A DNA stretch of 64,000 nt from Juglans regia. Taxonomy: Eukaryota; Streptophyta; Magnoliopsida; Fagales; Juglandaceae. A program made the position numbers and the translations under genes. The DNA lies in assembly GCF_001411555.2 (NCBI RefSeq), contig NC_049911.1, forward strand, positions 30,477,044 through 30,541,043, read 5' to 3'. Shown here in pieces: positions 24,540-35,900 of the stretch. A model generated the notes under the pieces. That model was not told where the DNA came from, did not search any database, and saw only the letters and a program-made list of their open reading frames with translations. Position 1 is the stretch's first letter. Each line of letters begins with the position of its first letter.

Positions 24540-25288
24540 CCCTTTTAGAAAGAGTTCTGCTAGGGTGCCCCCTAGGTAAATTTTTTTTAATTTTTTCTTT
24601 TTTTATTCATATTATTTATAATATTTTTAAACTTTTTAAAAAATATAAAAAAAAACTAATACACGAATAATTACTTATTTAATCAATAAGTAAAAGAAAA
24701 AATGTAAAAAAAAAAATTTAAATGTATGAGCGGTCAAAATGAGGGGTAAAATAGGACAGCATAGTATCATTATTCTTTCAGAAGAGTGCTACTAGGCCGG
24801 TGCCGCCCAGCAGTGAGTCAGTGACTATTGGACTTGCCTCCTAGGCAAAATTCCGTTTTTTCTATTTTTCTTATTCATATTATTTTAATATTTTTAAACA
24901 TTTTTTAAATATAAAAAAAATACAAATACCCTAATAGTTACTTTCTTAATTAGTAAGTAAAAGAATTTTTTTAAAAAAAAAATTAAATACATAAATAGTC
25001 AAAATGAGAGGACAACATAGGATAGTATAATAGCATTATTCTTTCATAAATACATAACCCTATTTGGCATCTACTAAGCAAACCTTTTTTTTTTGTTTTT
25101 TTTTTAACTTTGTCAAGAAACTCAGTGCTGGGGATATAAAACATTCACGAATGTGATGAGAGCTCGATCAAATCATAAGACACCCAACATTTTAATCAAA
25201 GGTTAAATTCACCCTGGTAGAACATTCAACGCAACGGGATTCGAGACCTATGTGACATCCCAAATGAGATTAATCAAGACTCAAACTA
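24540..25288. repeat. Direct repeat copy B (partner at 22860-23577)
   Basis: See copy A for shared landmarks. This copy has GTGCTACTAGGCCGGTGCCG at about 24786 and GGGGATATAAAACATTCACG at about 25131. The two copies then diverge (GTTCAAAG... after copy A, AGATCTCG... after copy B), which marks the right boundary. The roughly 960 bp between the copies is not duplicated. Confidence 0.8.
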
Positions 25289-27534
25289 AGAGATCTCGCA
25301 GCAATAAAAGTCCATAACAAACAGTAATAATGTAAGAGTAGATGATCTTCCATATGCATTAAATAACTTAAGCATCAAAGCTATCCCTCCTTGAAGATCT
25401 CCCAACAACTTCATTCTTTGTTAATTTGTTGTTATCATTCTATCTAAACACAACTCAATGATTCATTAATATTTTGTAACTCATTATGAGAAGTTTTTAC
25501 TATGACTAATGCCAAGTGTTCAACTAAAAAATATCAAAACGTGTTTGGACTTGGAGCCTACCTACAAGTAATTTTAGGGGAGAGGGAGAGAGACAGCTCA
25601 CGAGAATACATTAATCTCATTGCATCCATATCTTTCGTTCGTTTTTCCATCAATTCACTTAAAACTGGTAGTAACGATCTTCTGCTTTAATTCTTTATGT
25701 ACAAGTTAATATATAGAACTTCTTCTAGATTCTTATATGCAAATGGGGTGGAAAAAAAAAAACAATTCTAAAGTGTGTGACTGGGCACCAAACAATTTGT
25801 CAAATCAACGATGATCACATGGTTCATATTATTTTGGTTTTAAAAGGAAAGAAAGCACTGAATTATTTGGAAAAACATGTGAAAAAGGTTTCATAATGGT
25901 TAAAAATATAATATTCCACGTAATAACAGGCCAGATTATCACTAGGAGATTGGAAATCTTTTTGTGTCTTTATTTTCTTTACAAGCTGCTGCTTCCGTCC
26001 ATCAATTCCCACTGTCAGCTGAGCTTTTCTCTTCAAGATTTAAATGGAAGTATTTCTTACTGTTTATAATAAAGTAATATCAACATGATCAGTCTGAAGT
26101 GTCCTTCAAGTTTGACGTTACACTTTGGCTCACAACCTTTTGTTTTCTCCGATCCCTTCGTACCAACTAATTCTAATTTTGCAGAAGGGTTTTCTCTTTC
26201 GGCTCCCATGCCACGTGAAAACCATTAATCCCATGCTTGCGAGCAAAGCGTTACTAAAAAAGAAGAAACAACGCAAGGCACCGCCCCCCATCTAAATCTT
26301 CTCATGCTTCAAGCATTTTCTATATGATTATTGCCACTATGTTATCTCTACGAATCTTGATACAGCGATAAAAGTGTATCGAAGTTGTAAATACGAATAC
26401 GATAGTTGATTATTTTGCATTAATTTATGTATAATGATAGCAACACTTTTTCTAGATTGTTGTAAGTTTTACTCCTACGAAAAGACACGATTTCTTAATT
26501 TCAGATCAGCTCTAACGCGAAGTATTATTTATATAGCTGTCTTCTTCTTCTTCATTTTTTTTTTTTAAAATGAAAAAAATAAAAATAAAAATCTGAATGT
26601 ATAAATTCAAATCGTTATATGAGGTTATACAATCAGATAACAGGTCTTTAGCTATTCAAATCGTTATAGATAGATGTTTTATTTGTAAGAGGTGGTTTTT
26701 TCTTTTGAAGAATTGCTTAGAAAAGAAGTGTAAGGAATACTAGGAAAATGACAATGGGAGTAATTATACGAAATGAATACCCCCTAATTATGTGCCATTT
26801 ATAAGATGCGTTGGAGGGGTCCACTTTGATATTCACTTTAAACATTTTGATTGGTGTAGAATAGGTAAAAGTACACCAATCTTTCTGACCTTATAAGCAC
26901 AAATCAAAATGTGTTACCTACGCAAGCTAAATGATTACAAAGTTTGAAGTTTTTTGAACCCAAAATGCATCCCGGGGGGCTTGGGAAAAAAAGTCATCCT
27001 TCCAAAACCAAAATTTAGCCGAGTGTTATGTACCTTCTTGTCAAAGTAAGTGAGCTAAATGCTTTGAAATCTATCGAGGCAGCCCACTAGAGAGTAGAGA
27101 GAGAGATGAAGCTTGTTAATGACGGGGAGAAACAGCAGCCACAAAAGGCATCCCCCTTGACCCCAAAACAGAACATCAAGGGAGTCATTTTCAATCCATT
27201 CGGTCGGGGAGGCCCTCACGCTCATACCCTGCTCTCCATCTGTCCCTCTCCCTCTAATCTCTCTCTCTCTCTCTGAAGAAACCGTAAACAAAGGCGGTGT
27301 TGCAGTAAGGTGGAGCTAACCCTTACCCAATTTCCTCACCTTCATTGACATCTCTCTCTCTGTCTGTGAGTATTCTGTATCGTGTGTGATGTGTCACGTG
27401 TGTGGACCCTTCTTTTACCTCCAACCAGCGGCGCAATTAGTCTTTACTTGGTTTCGAAGCTCACCCACCCCCCTCTCTCTCTCTCTCACAAGCTTTCTCT
27501 CTCCTCATAAAATGCTCTCTCATCCCCCATTTAT
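25289..27534. other. Gene-free region and AHL upstream sequence
   Basis: No supported gene. CT-rich pyrimidine tracts at about 27258-27274, 27350-27365 and 27472-27488 precede the AHL gene. A CACGTG core occurs at about 27397. Confidence 0.55.
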
Positions 27535-27540
27535 TATAAA
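27535..27540 (+). promoter_or_regulatory. Probable TATA box of AHL gene
   Basis: TATAAA lies 208 bp before the ATG at 27748. A further (CT)n run at about 27593-27616 would fall in the 5' UTR. Confidence 0.55.
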
Positions 27541-27747
27541 CAAATCCAAACCCTCTACCATCTTCTTTGCTCTCTCGAACTAGCCCATCTCCCCCTCTCT
27601 CTCTCTCTCTCTCTATCTCTGCTCCAAAGTCCAACTAGCTACTTGTTTTCCTTATTTTATTACTGACCAACGAATATCCTGCCAATCATAGAGCTCTAGC
27701 TCAGATAAAGAAAATATACAAAGGAGCAGCAGGGGGAAACTCGCAGT

Positions 27748-28737
27748 ATGAAAGGTGAATATGTAGAGCCGAAGAGTGAAGCTCCCAACATGATGTTCGC
27801 AAAACTTCACCACCAACACCAAAACCCACATCCACATGCTCACCCTCACCATCAGCAGCAACAGCAGCAACAACAGCAACAGCACATCCACCCATTTTCC
27901 CATCCCTTCCATCAAGTCTCCGCCACCGCCGAATGCCAACAACAGACCTCCGAAGACGACGAAAGCCGCAGCAGCGGTGGCCCTACCGCCACTACTACCC
28001 CCACTCATCAACAAGCTCAAGTTCATGCCCAAAAGCCAAAAACTTCCTCTGAACACAATTCCGGCGACGGAGCCACCATAGAAGTGGTCAGGCGGCCTAG
28101 GGGCCGCCCACCGGGCTCCAAAAACAGGCCTAAGCCTCCAGTATTCATTACGCGCGAGCCTGATCCTGCCATGACGCCCTACATTCTCGAAGTCCCGGGC
28201 GGAAACGACGTCGTCGAAGCCATATCCCGCTTTTGTCGCCGCAAGAACATGGGGCTCTGCGTCCTCACTGGGTCCGGAACGGTTGCTAACGTTACCTTGC
28301 GTCAGCCCTCAGCGACCCCCGGAGCGACCGTGACCTTCCACGGTCGCTTCGACATCCTCTCAATCTCCGCCACGTTCCTACACGGTACGACGTCACTTCC
28401 GGTCCCTAACGGCTTTACCATCTCGCTGGCGGGTCCGCAGGGCCAGGTCGTTGGCGGACTGGTGGCCGGGTCCTTAGTCGCAGCAGGCACCGTCTTCGTC
28501 ATCGCCGCGTCGTTCAACAGTCCTTCGTACCACCGGCTTCCGGCTGAGGACGAAGTCCGAAACTCAGTGTCAGGAGGCGGTGGCGATGGGCACTCACCGC
28601 CGATGTCCGGTGGTGGAGACAGTGGTCACGCGCCGGGGGAGTCGTGTGGGATGCCTATGTACAGCGGTCACTTGCAATCCGACGTCATCTGGGCTCCCAC
28701 TGCTAGACAGCCACCACCTCCGCCACCGCCTTACTAA
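27748..28737 (+). CDS. AHL: AT-hook motif nuclear-localized (AHL) protein, intronless
   Basis: Single exon of 329 residues. The N terminus is His/Gln-rich, with a run of ten Gln at about 36-45. One AT-hook, RRPRGRPPGSKN, lies at 115-126. The PPC (DUF296) domain spans about 131-265, from PVFITREPDPAMTPYILEVP to VFVIAASFNSPSYHRLP, and contains the conserved GRFDIL at 199-204 that is needed for AHL-AHL interaction. The C terminus is Gly/Ser-rich, then MPMYSGHLQSDVIW, and ends in a proline run. One AT-hook and no intron fit the plant clade-A (type I) AHL proteins. By family knowledge these bind AT-rich DNA in the minor groove, form oligomers in the nucleus and modulate growth and hormone genes. 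The exact member number cannot be fixed from sequence alone. The coding region is a GC-rich island, and the long opposite-strand ORF at 27652-28056 is a shadow of it. Confidence 0.95.
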   Translation: MKGEYVEPKSEAPNMMFAKLHHQHQNPHPHAHPHHQQQQQQQQQQHIHPFSHPFHQVSATAECQQQTSEDDESRSSGGPTATTTPTHQQAQVHAQKPKTSSEHNSGDGATIEVVRRPRGRPPGSKNRPKPPVFITREPDPAMTPYILEVPGGNDVVEAISRFCRRKNMGLCVLTGSGTVANVTLRQPSATPGATVTFHGRFDILSISATFLHGTTSLPVPNGFTISLAGPQGQVVGGLVAGSLVAAGTVFVIAASFNSPSYHRLPAEDEVRNSVSGGGGDGHSPPMSGGGDSGHAPGESCGMPMYSGHLQSDVIWAPTARQPPPPPPPY

Positions 28738-30190
28738 TCTGTTCTATGAAGAATTTAATCTGGTGCTGTATTTTTTTGTTAATCTGAGTCTATCGATTTA
28801 GGGGACGTATTGTTTATTTTCTTGTTCTGATAACTTGTTATTATGGTTTGTGGCCTTAGATCAACTTTTGTTTAATTATGATGTTTAATGTTATATTGTA
28901 GCGTTTAGTTTGAAGAGAACGAAGGAGGGGCAGTTTTAGTTTGGTGTATTTCTGTTTCGGGAAAGGAGTAAATGTTTTTAAATTTACATCTTTGAAAAGA
29001 AAACTCATGGACTGGTCTTATCTTTTTTCGAAGGTGGGGATGGCTGTCATAGGTCAAAATCAACCATCTCTTCTGGCATTCACACCTCTCTCTCTCTCTC
29101 TCTCTCTCTCTCTAAACGTCTTTCTTCTCGCATTCACATGTTAGATTCTTAATTACATCTGTGGATGCTGTCTGGTCTTGTGGGGGTTGGATTAAAGGGT
29201 TGTGTTGGAGTGTAAGACTGAGCATGTCTGCAACGCTCTGCTTGCTGCCGCTTCTGCTGCACTACTGCTTGAAGATAATGCTCTGCTGATACGATTGATT
29301 TCTCCTCACGTCTCCAGCTTCTTGATTCGGAGAAAGTGTTGGCATGAGAGAACGTGGCTTTGCTAGGGATATGCTTGCAGTCTCTTTTCAGTGCAGCAGC
29401 AGACCGCAGAAAGATGATAGAGATGGGGGCCTCTTTGTGATTTAATTGCTTTATCCCAAGACTCTTCTGAGTTCCAAACTTTACATTTCTACATGCTGCT
29501 TTCGCTTAGATATAGTGATTGTACTTTGGTTTGTCTCTTCTTCTTCTTTTTCTGCTTAGGGTAAAAGAGAAAAAGAAAGCCAAAGTGATGAAAGCTTAAG
29601 CAAGAATTCTTCTCGTGACATCGTCGTCCTGGTTTTTGTTGAGATGTTGGACAGTACCCGTTCTTATATTTTAGCTAAAAATGGCCTCTTTTTTTTTTTT
29701 TTTTTAAAGAGCAAAGATGGACGTCGTTGTTAAGAGTACAAACTCTGATATATTATTGTAGTGGAATGGTTCGAAAATGATCCCAGTTTGTTGTTTAGCT
29801 CTTGGTCTGGCTTAAAAAAAATAACAAGAAACAAACGAATATGGGAGTTTTTCTTTTCAGCCAATTAAAGGAAAAGCGTAATGTTACGTAAAGATGTGAA
29901 AAAGAGTTATGTTTATTATTATAAATTTTTTATTTCTTTTAAATAATTACATAAACTATAAATATCATTTTTTTAAATAAAATCAATTTCCATTGGATCA
30001 GTTGTGTTTCTACTTTCCAGTAGATTCTTGGATATGAAGATAAAGTATTTACACCTTATAAAAGTCATTTTTTTTAGAGTTTTTAAATGCTCATATTACC
30101 ACTACACTTTTTTTTTTTGATAAAAACCATCAGTATATTGCGAAAACAAACCAACTATTCAGGCATTACAAATATGTTCCTTCTTGACAA
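28738..30190. other. AHL 3' region; no further gene seen
   Basis: Includes a (CT)n microsatellite at about 29086-29113. The 29.2-29.5 kb stretch is less AT-rich than its surroundings but has no long ORF, splice-supported exon or recognisable miRNA sequence. Confidence 0.5.
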
Positions 30191-30194
30191 TAAA

Positions 30195-30350
30195 CCCTTA
30201 TAGGTTGGTTCAAGTGGTAAAGATCTTGGACTTATGGGTATACTCTTTTCAAGTTCAAGATTCAGATCCTCTTGAGTGCAAACAATCTTTAGGGATCACA
30301 TTTACTGATGAAAAGTTAGCGATTTAATCAGTTCTACATAGAAAAACTTT
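30195..30350 (+). mobile_element. tRNA-derived SINE-like sequence
   Basis: A pol III box A-like motif (TTGGTTCAAGTGG, about 30204) is followed about 50 bp later by a box B-like motif (GATTCAGATCC, about 30259), the spacing of a tRNA-type promoter. The stretch after it (CTCTTGAGTGCAAACAATCT) continues without tRNA structure, as in plant SINEs. Boundaries and target-site duplications were not established. It abuts the RNase H relic. Confidence 0.5.
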
Positions 30351-30429
30351 CAAAAGTATGGTACACGGGATTGTGATTTATTCTGTAGGGATAGCTTTAA
30401 AAGATCTTGTCTTTGAGAGGTCGACATAA

Positions 30430-30800
30430 AAAAAAAAATATATATGTTCCTTCTGACAGTATACATAATTTGCATATGCCCCTCTTCTAACCAAATTCTT
30501 TCATTTGTTTGCACAAGAGTCAGCTTTGCCGATAGATGAGCCACTTCATTTGTTTTTCTGGAGCTGAATATAACAACCTTCCATCTAGGCCATTCCTTCG
30601 TCATTAACTAAATATCATGTATCAAGGACCCATAATATGTGTGACATTTTTTTTACTATTTGTTGATATTACTATAAGCTAAGAGTCTCCCTCAAATTCT
30701 ACTCTAGCATGACCCAAATCAGCACATATTTCTATTGTCTTTCTTAAAGCCATACCTTCAGCTATAATTGGTTTCAAATTACATAATGTTCAGACATTGT
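30430..30800 (-). pseudogene. RNase H domain relic of a LINE
   Basis: Reading the minus strand, about 30690-30770 encodes AEGMALRKTIEICADLGHAR followed by VEFEGDS and a stop, which is the central RNase H (RVT_3-type) segment. Further along, 30437-30604 encodes EWPRWKVVIFSSRKTNEVAH then LSAKLTL, the domain's C-terminal His-containing segment. Stops and frame changes interrupt it. It is a non-functional fragment; no RT domain is nearby. Confidence 0.7.
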
Positions 30801-32224
30801 ATTTTTAAGTATTCCCGCATCCCTATCTGCAATATTTACAAAATTTAAATTATTGTTAATGACCAGATTTGCAAATATACGTCTTTATTTTCAACAATAT
30901 TCTTAATGGTGATATTTTTTAAATTTTAATTATTATTAATGGAGTAATGCTACACTCTCATCTCACTTTCATCCTATTATATAAGATATGACACATTTAT
31001 CACAATTAAATGATAAATAATCATTTAATAAGGGATCATTCAATGCTGATAAATGTACTAAAGATGATAGTGTGATGCATAGAATTATCCTTATTAATGA
31101 TAGTATTTTGTGAATATACGTTAGTTTTAACTGTAATATTTTCATAATTTAATTTATTGTCGATGACTGTATTTGCAAAACATACGTTTTTATTTTCAAC
31201 ATTCCTAACGGCGATATTTTCAAAATTTTAATCATCATCAATATTGATAATATATGTGAACATACATTTTTTTTAACAGTCATATTTAAAAAAAAAAAAA
31301 AAACTATTTCCTATTATGTTTTTAAAGAATTTATTAATGTTATACTTGAGTTTATAAAAGAAGGTAATTATAAATGTTTAGCTGAATACGCAATGACTTG
31401 ATTTGAGAGAAAAGTCTATCCATGTTAGATTCTAAGTTATAAAACCTGAGAGCTAATATTGAATTCATTGTCAATATTGGTGTCATTCCAAGATAAATAT
31501 ATCAAATATTTATATGAGAGTTTCTTTCATCATATTGTATTGCAAGGGTCATAATTATTAGAAACCGCGGTTTTGATCGTTTTTCTATGAAAAAGAGGTC
31601 AAACACAATCAACTTGAATTTGGGTTTGCAACTATTCGAAATTTAGTAAATTATCGAATATGTTTTGTTTTCGTGAAAGAAGAAACACCAATTAAAATTG
31701 AGAATTTCCTCAAACAGCAACTGGTTAGGTCAACTATTCAATCAATCATCATGTTGAGCATAGTTTCAATCTTTTCTTGAAAAATGATTGAGCTATTTTT
31801 ATGGTCTTACACAAGAAAGGTCGAGGGAGCTGAAGTTCACGTACGGTAAATTACAATATATTGTATAAAACAAAAATGAATCACTCAAGGACAAATCTGT
31901 AAGAAAGAGAATCGAGAATGGTGTGGAAAGGGTTTGGGATTTTTTTTTTTTTTGTAAATAATATATGAAAAGGAAAATGATAGAGCCATCTAGAGTTGGA
32001 TCCGGACATCTTTTTTTATTATTATTATTTAGTGATTAATGATATATTTTTTAATAATATTGTGATTTTTTTAAAATATTTAAAGTTATAAAAGAATTTA
32101 AGAAAAAAAAGAAGATTTGGCCTTCTCGAAACTCATCTTCCGACTACACCCTCAATACGTGTAATACTAGTCATATGAAAAACAACTGTATTGGATATTT
32201 CATACTGATATTTTAAAGGTAAGG

Positions 32225-32415
32225 ACAAATGAATACGTTTGATTAACGCACTCATCTCAACTCAACTCAACTCATTATTATAATTTTTTTAAATTCTAAT
32301 ATAAAATATAATAAATAATTTAATTTTTTCAAATATCAAAATAATAATAATATTAAAAAAAATATTCTAACAATATTTTATAATCTCAACTCAATTCAAC
32401 TCAATTTAACATCTA
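32225..32415. repeat. AT-rich dispersed element, second copy
   Basis: ACGTTTGATTAACGCACTCA, then repeated TCAACTCAAC, the ATTATAATTTTTTTAAATTC core, AATAATAATATTAAAAAAAA, and a mirrored TCTCAACTCAATTCAACTCA end before CATCTAAATGCAG. The repeated CTCAACTCAA tracts lie in the same orientation at both ends. It is the same family as the copies at 4.2 and 59.2 kb. Confidence 0.55.
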
Positions 32416-32901
32416 AATGCAGCCTAAGTAAAGTGATGGATAAATAAGCCTCCCAATTATTAAGAGATAATGTAGAGGTGCTTTCTAGTTTCCTTCATTA
32501 TTTTTACAAATACTTGCAAAATATCGAAATATTACCAATTTAGTATTTATTTTTAATAATATATATATATAGTTTTTTGTTTACTTCATTATCATGATTA
32601 AGCTTTGATAAGATATTTGAGTTGAAAAAAGCAAAACAAAGTTACAAACTACTAGACTTGAAGATAATGGGTGGGATATATGTGTTTATTAGGCAGACTT
32701 TTCAAAAAGTCTAGAGAACTCGATCGGCCGAATCACTTCAATTATTTTACCTCCCAAGTTGGAAGAAATTCACCACAAAAAGGCACCTCATCTAGTTGCA
32801 TGCCGGACAAAAACTTTCAAAACCCGGCGGCTCTTTCCTTTACCATGCATGCATGTTTAGCTGCTTTAGCCTCCATTTTCAAAACTCCTTTGCCCACTTG
32901 T

Positions 32902-32913
32902 CACACACACACA

Positions 32914-32968
<55 letters not shown>
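32902..32968. repeat. Compound (CA)n(TA)n microsatellite
   Basis: A CA run at about 32902-32913 passes into an uninterrupted TA run at about 32917-32968. It creates spurious Ile-Tyr repeat ORFs that are not genes. Confidence 0.95.
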
Positions 32969-32970
<2 letters not shown>

Positions 32971-35900
32971 TGAAAGTCATATTGTTTTTAAGTTAGTATT
33001 GAGCTGAATTATATGGGAAGTTTAAAAATTTTAATTTGGGTTTATTTTTTCTAATATGACACGACAGCGCGATATGCGTGCAAGCTGTATTCTCTATATT
33101 GACTTATAAATATAATTTTTTGTGAAGATTATGATTGAAACGTTTTGATCAGATCAATGATCTTTATTATCGTTGTCTATAGGACTTTGATTGAGCCACC
33201 ATTATACACTATCTCAACTCTACGGAAACATCGTATCCCATCCCTCTCTATGTGCATGGGTGCTGAATTTAAGAACAATGATACAGTGACAACCTGTTTA
33301 TAATTTATCTACTACTTCTTCATAAAATATAATTTTTTTCAAATTTTACATACATCAAATCAAAATCAAAATTTTTAAAAATATATTATTTTATTTAATA
33401 ATAATTTAAAAATAATAAATTAATTGATAGTTTATCATTTATTCTAAACCTAATGATATCTCTAGATGTTCATTCACTTGACAAAGTTGGCGTTGTGTCG
33501 GGGTTTTGCTGAATGTGTATTTGGAAGTTGTCAAAATAAGATTTGTCCATTAATTGATTTGAGACATTTTTGGAAAATTTGTAAACCCATTACTTCTTTC
33601 AATTACTGGACTCTTACCTATTTATAAAAGCTTTGTTCTCAGTAAATAACTACTTATTATCTCGAGATTGAGCAATTCTAAAGTCTTGTTTGTTTTTGCT
33701 ATAAAATTAATGGGTTTGAACGATGTTGTAAACGAAAAGGCTGTAGGTATTTTACAGAGATCGAGGCCGCCGCCCTTCATCGGATTCAAGTTAATTGCAT
33801 GTGCTTATAAGTTTATAACACGAGTAATTAATCATATTAATCAGGCACCACTTTCTAAAATACTCATAACTTTTGACTCAGGAAATTAATATTCTATTCG
33901 CATACGTACCCATTGATTATCAACATCGATGATCTGCAGACATCAATATTGATTTTGGAGAGCAAGCATATCCTATTGTTTAATATTCATATATAGATTT
34001 TCTTTCCAATAAAAAGTATGTATGTCCCATATTCTATTATTCGTTCTCGAAGTTGGGACAGGTAAGATATTGGTTAAAAAATTGCATAAATAATATTTTT
34101 TATTTATAATTTTGATCTAATTCCTTTGATAGTCATGATATATAATATATATATACGTATAGAAATTTTATACATCAATTATTATTTCTTTTCATACTCT
34201 ATATTTATAATTTTTTTTTCATAAAATATAGATGTATTTTTTATAAGATATGAGATAGTGAATAATAAATAATCTATTTGAATTTTTCTATATATATAGG
34301 ACTTTCCCGACCCACTCGTGGATTATTAATCTATTTGATGTGTAGATTTGTGATAAAATTAAACAAGGAAATAATGTTGTCGACTAATTAATTAGAGGTA
34401 CTTAAATGACAATAGATAATTTTAGTTAACCACATAAAATATTGGGTTTGGGTGATGATGTCCTCCCATTTATATTATTAATTCTAGTGTTGGGAATATA
34501 TAATACTTTTATTTATGGCTGAAAAGGTGTCATGTCATGATGATCTCGACTTATAAAGTCGATCCAATAAATATTAATTGGTTTTCTCGCATGTAATCTT
34601 AGTACTTTCCTCTTGATCTGGCCCACGTAAATGAAGAATATTGACCAAGTTTCAAATTAAGGAAAAATACAGCACGGAATTAATATTATATATATATATA
34701 TATAGAGTTTTGGTAAAATATATAATTAAGTTTGTTGAGATCGATCATGATGCTAATTCTTTGCTTTAATTGATCATCTTTCTAATTTGGATCGGATTTT
34801 GAGCTTCAATTTCTCCTAACTATTTGATGGGACATGAATCTGCAATTAATATAATTAAGATTGGCATTCGAGAATGAATGGTCATCAGAAGCTGCTAGCT
34901 AGCGTTAGGTTAGATCCGGTAGCTAGATCAAGATCATACAGTACTTAGAACATTAATTATTCAAGCATTCGATCGAGTTGTACTACTGTTCTTTAAACCC
35001 CCATTATTGACTAAAATGGTACGTACATGATGAAGTAGCAAATTAGCCCAAGTTATTTATATTAAATGCTACAATATATATATATATATATAGTACGAAT
35101 TCTAGGAAATTTGTTTTGGGTCTTCAAAACTTAGGGCTTCAACATAATTAATCTAATTCTATTGCAATTAATGATAGGATAATCTGATCGATGTTTTACA
35201 ATCTTTTTAGGTCTTGGAATTAAGCTTATGTTAGTAAATGAGCAGTGACGTTCATGAATTAGACAGTGGCCGATTAATTCCCAGTTTTAAATTTGATAAA
35301 TCCGCAATAGTTGATCCAATGCAAATTAGAAGTAAAATAGATTTAGAGTGTCATTTTAAAGAACAAAAAATTTTAAAGATAAGTTTCACACTACTGTATC
35401 ACTTAAAAACATATAATTTTATTATTTTATTTATAAAATAATACGATTCTTTACAAAAAGTTAGACTTATCTAAAGAAATCTATATTTTATAATGAATTT
35501 CATTTAAAAAAAAAAAAAACCTTACACGAAAATAATTGTATGCGTGTGTGTGTGTGGGGATTATCAGTAGCTTCCCGCGTGCACGAACGTAGCTTTAATT
35601 GTGCTTCTTTTTGACTTGCAATATTGTGTTTGTGGGCCTTGGGACGTATGGGTCAAATGGCAGCTGCAACGGGAATTTTCGACCTAAGATAACGTTGTCA
35701 TGTCTCTTTCATTTTATCTCTTTATTTTAGTTATTTATATATTTAATTTTTTTTACTAATTAAAAAAGTAGTTATTTGTATATAGATATTTTTTTTATTT
35801 TTTTAAAATATTTAAAATAAAAAGCCAAAAAATATATATACATATATATATAATTTACACTAAGAGCACGCCAAGTGAACAAATTAAAGGAACATAATAG

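Noticed and set aside
27652..28056. 134-codon minus-strand ORF with long Leu runs
   Set aside because: The Leu and Gly runs are the reverse reading of the CAG/CAA Gln run and Pro-rich region of the AHL gene; it is a shadow.
32671..32996. Two overlapping ORFs ending in Ile-Tyr repeats
   Set aside because: They are created by the (TA)n microsatellite and have no other support.
33185..33210. TTGATTGAGCCACCATTATA, similar to the 5' half of miR171
   Set aside because: Only about the first ten bases match, and I could not find a complementary arm nearby, so there is no precursor hairpin.
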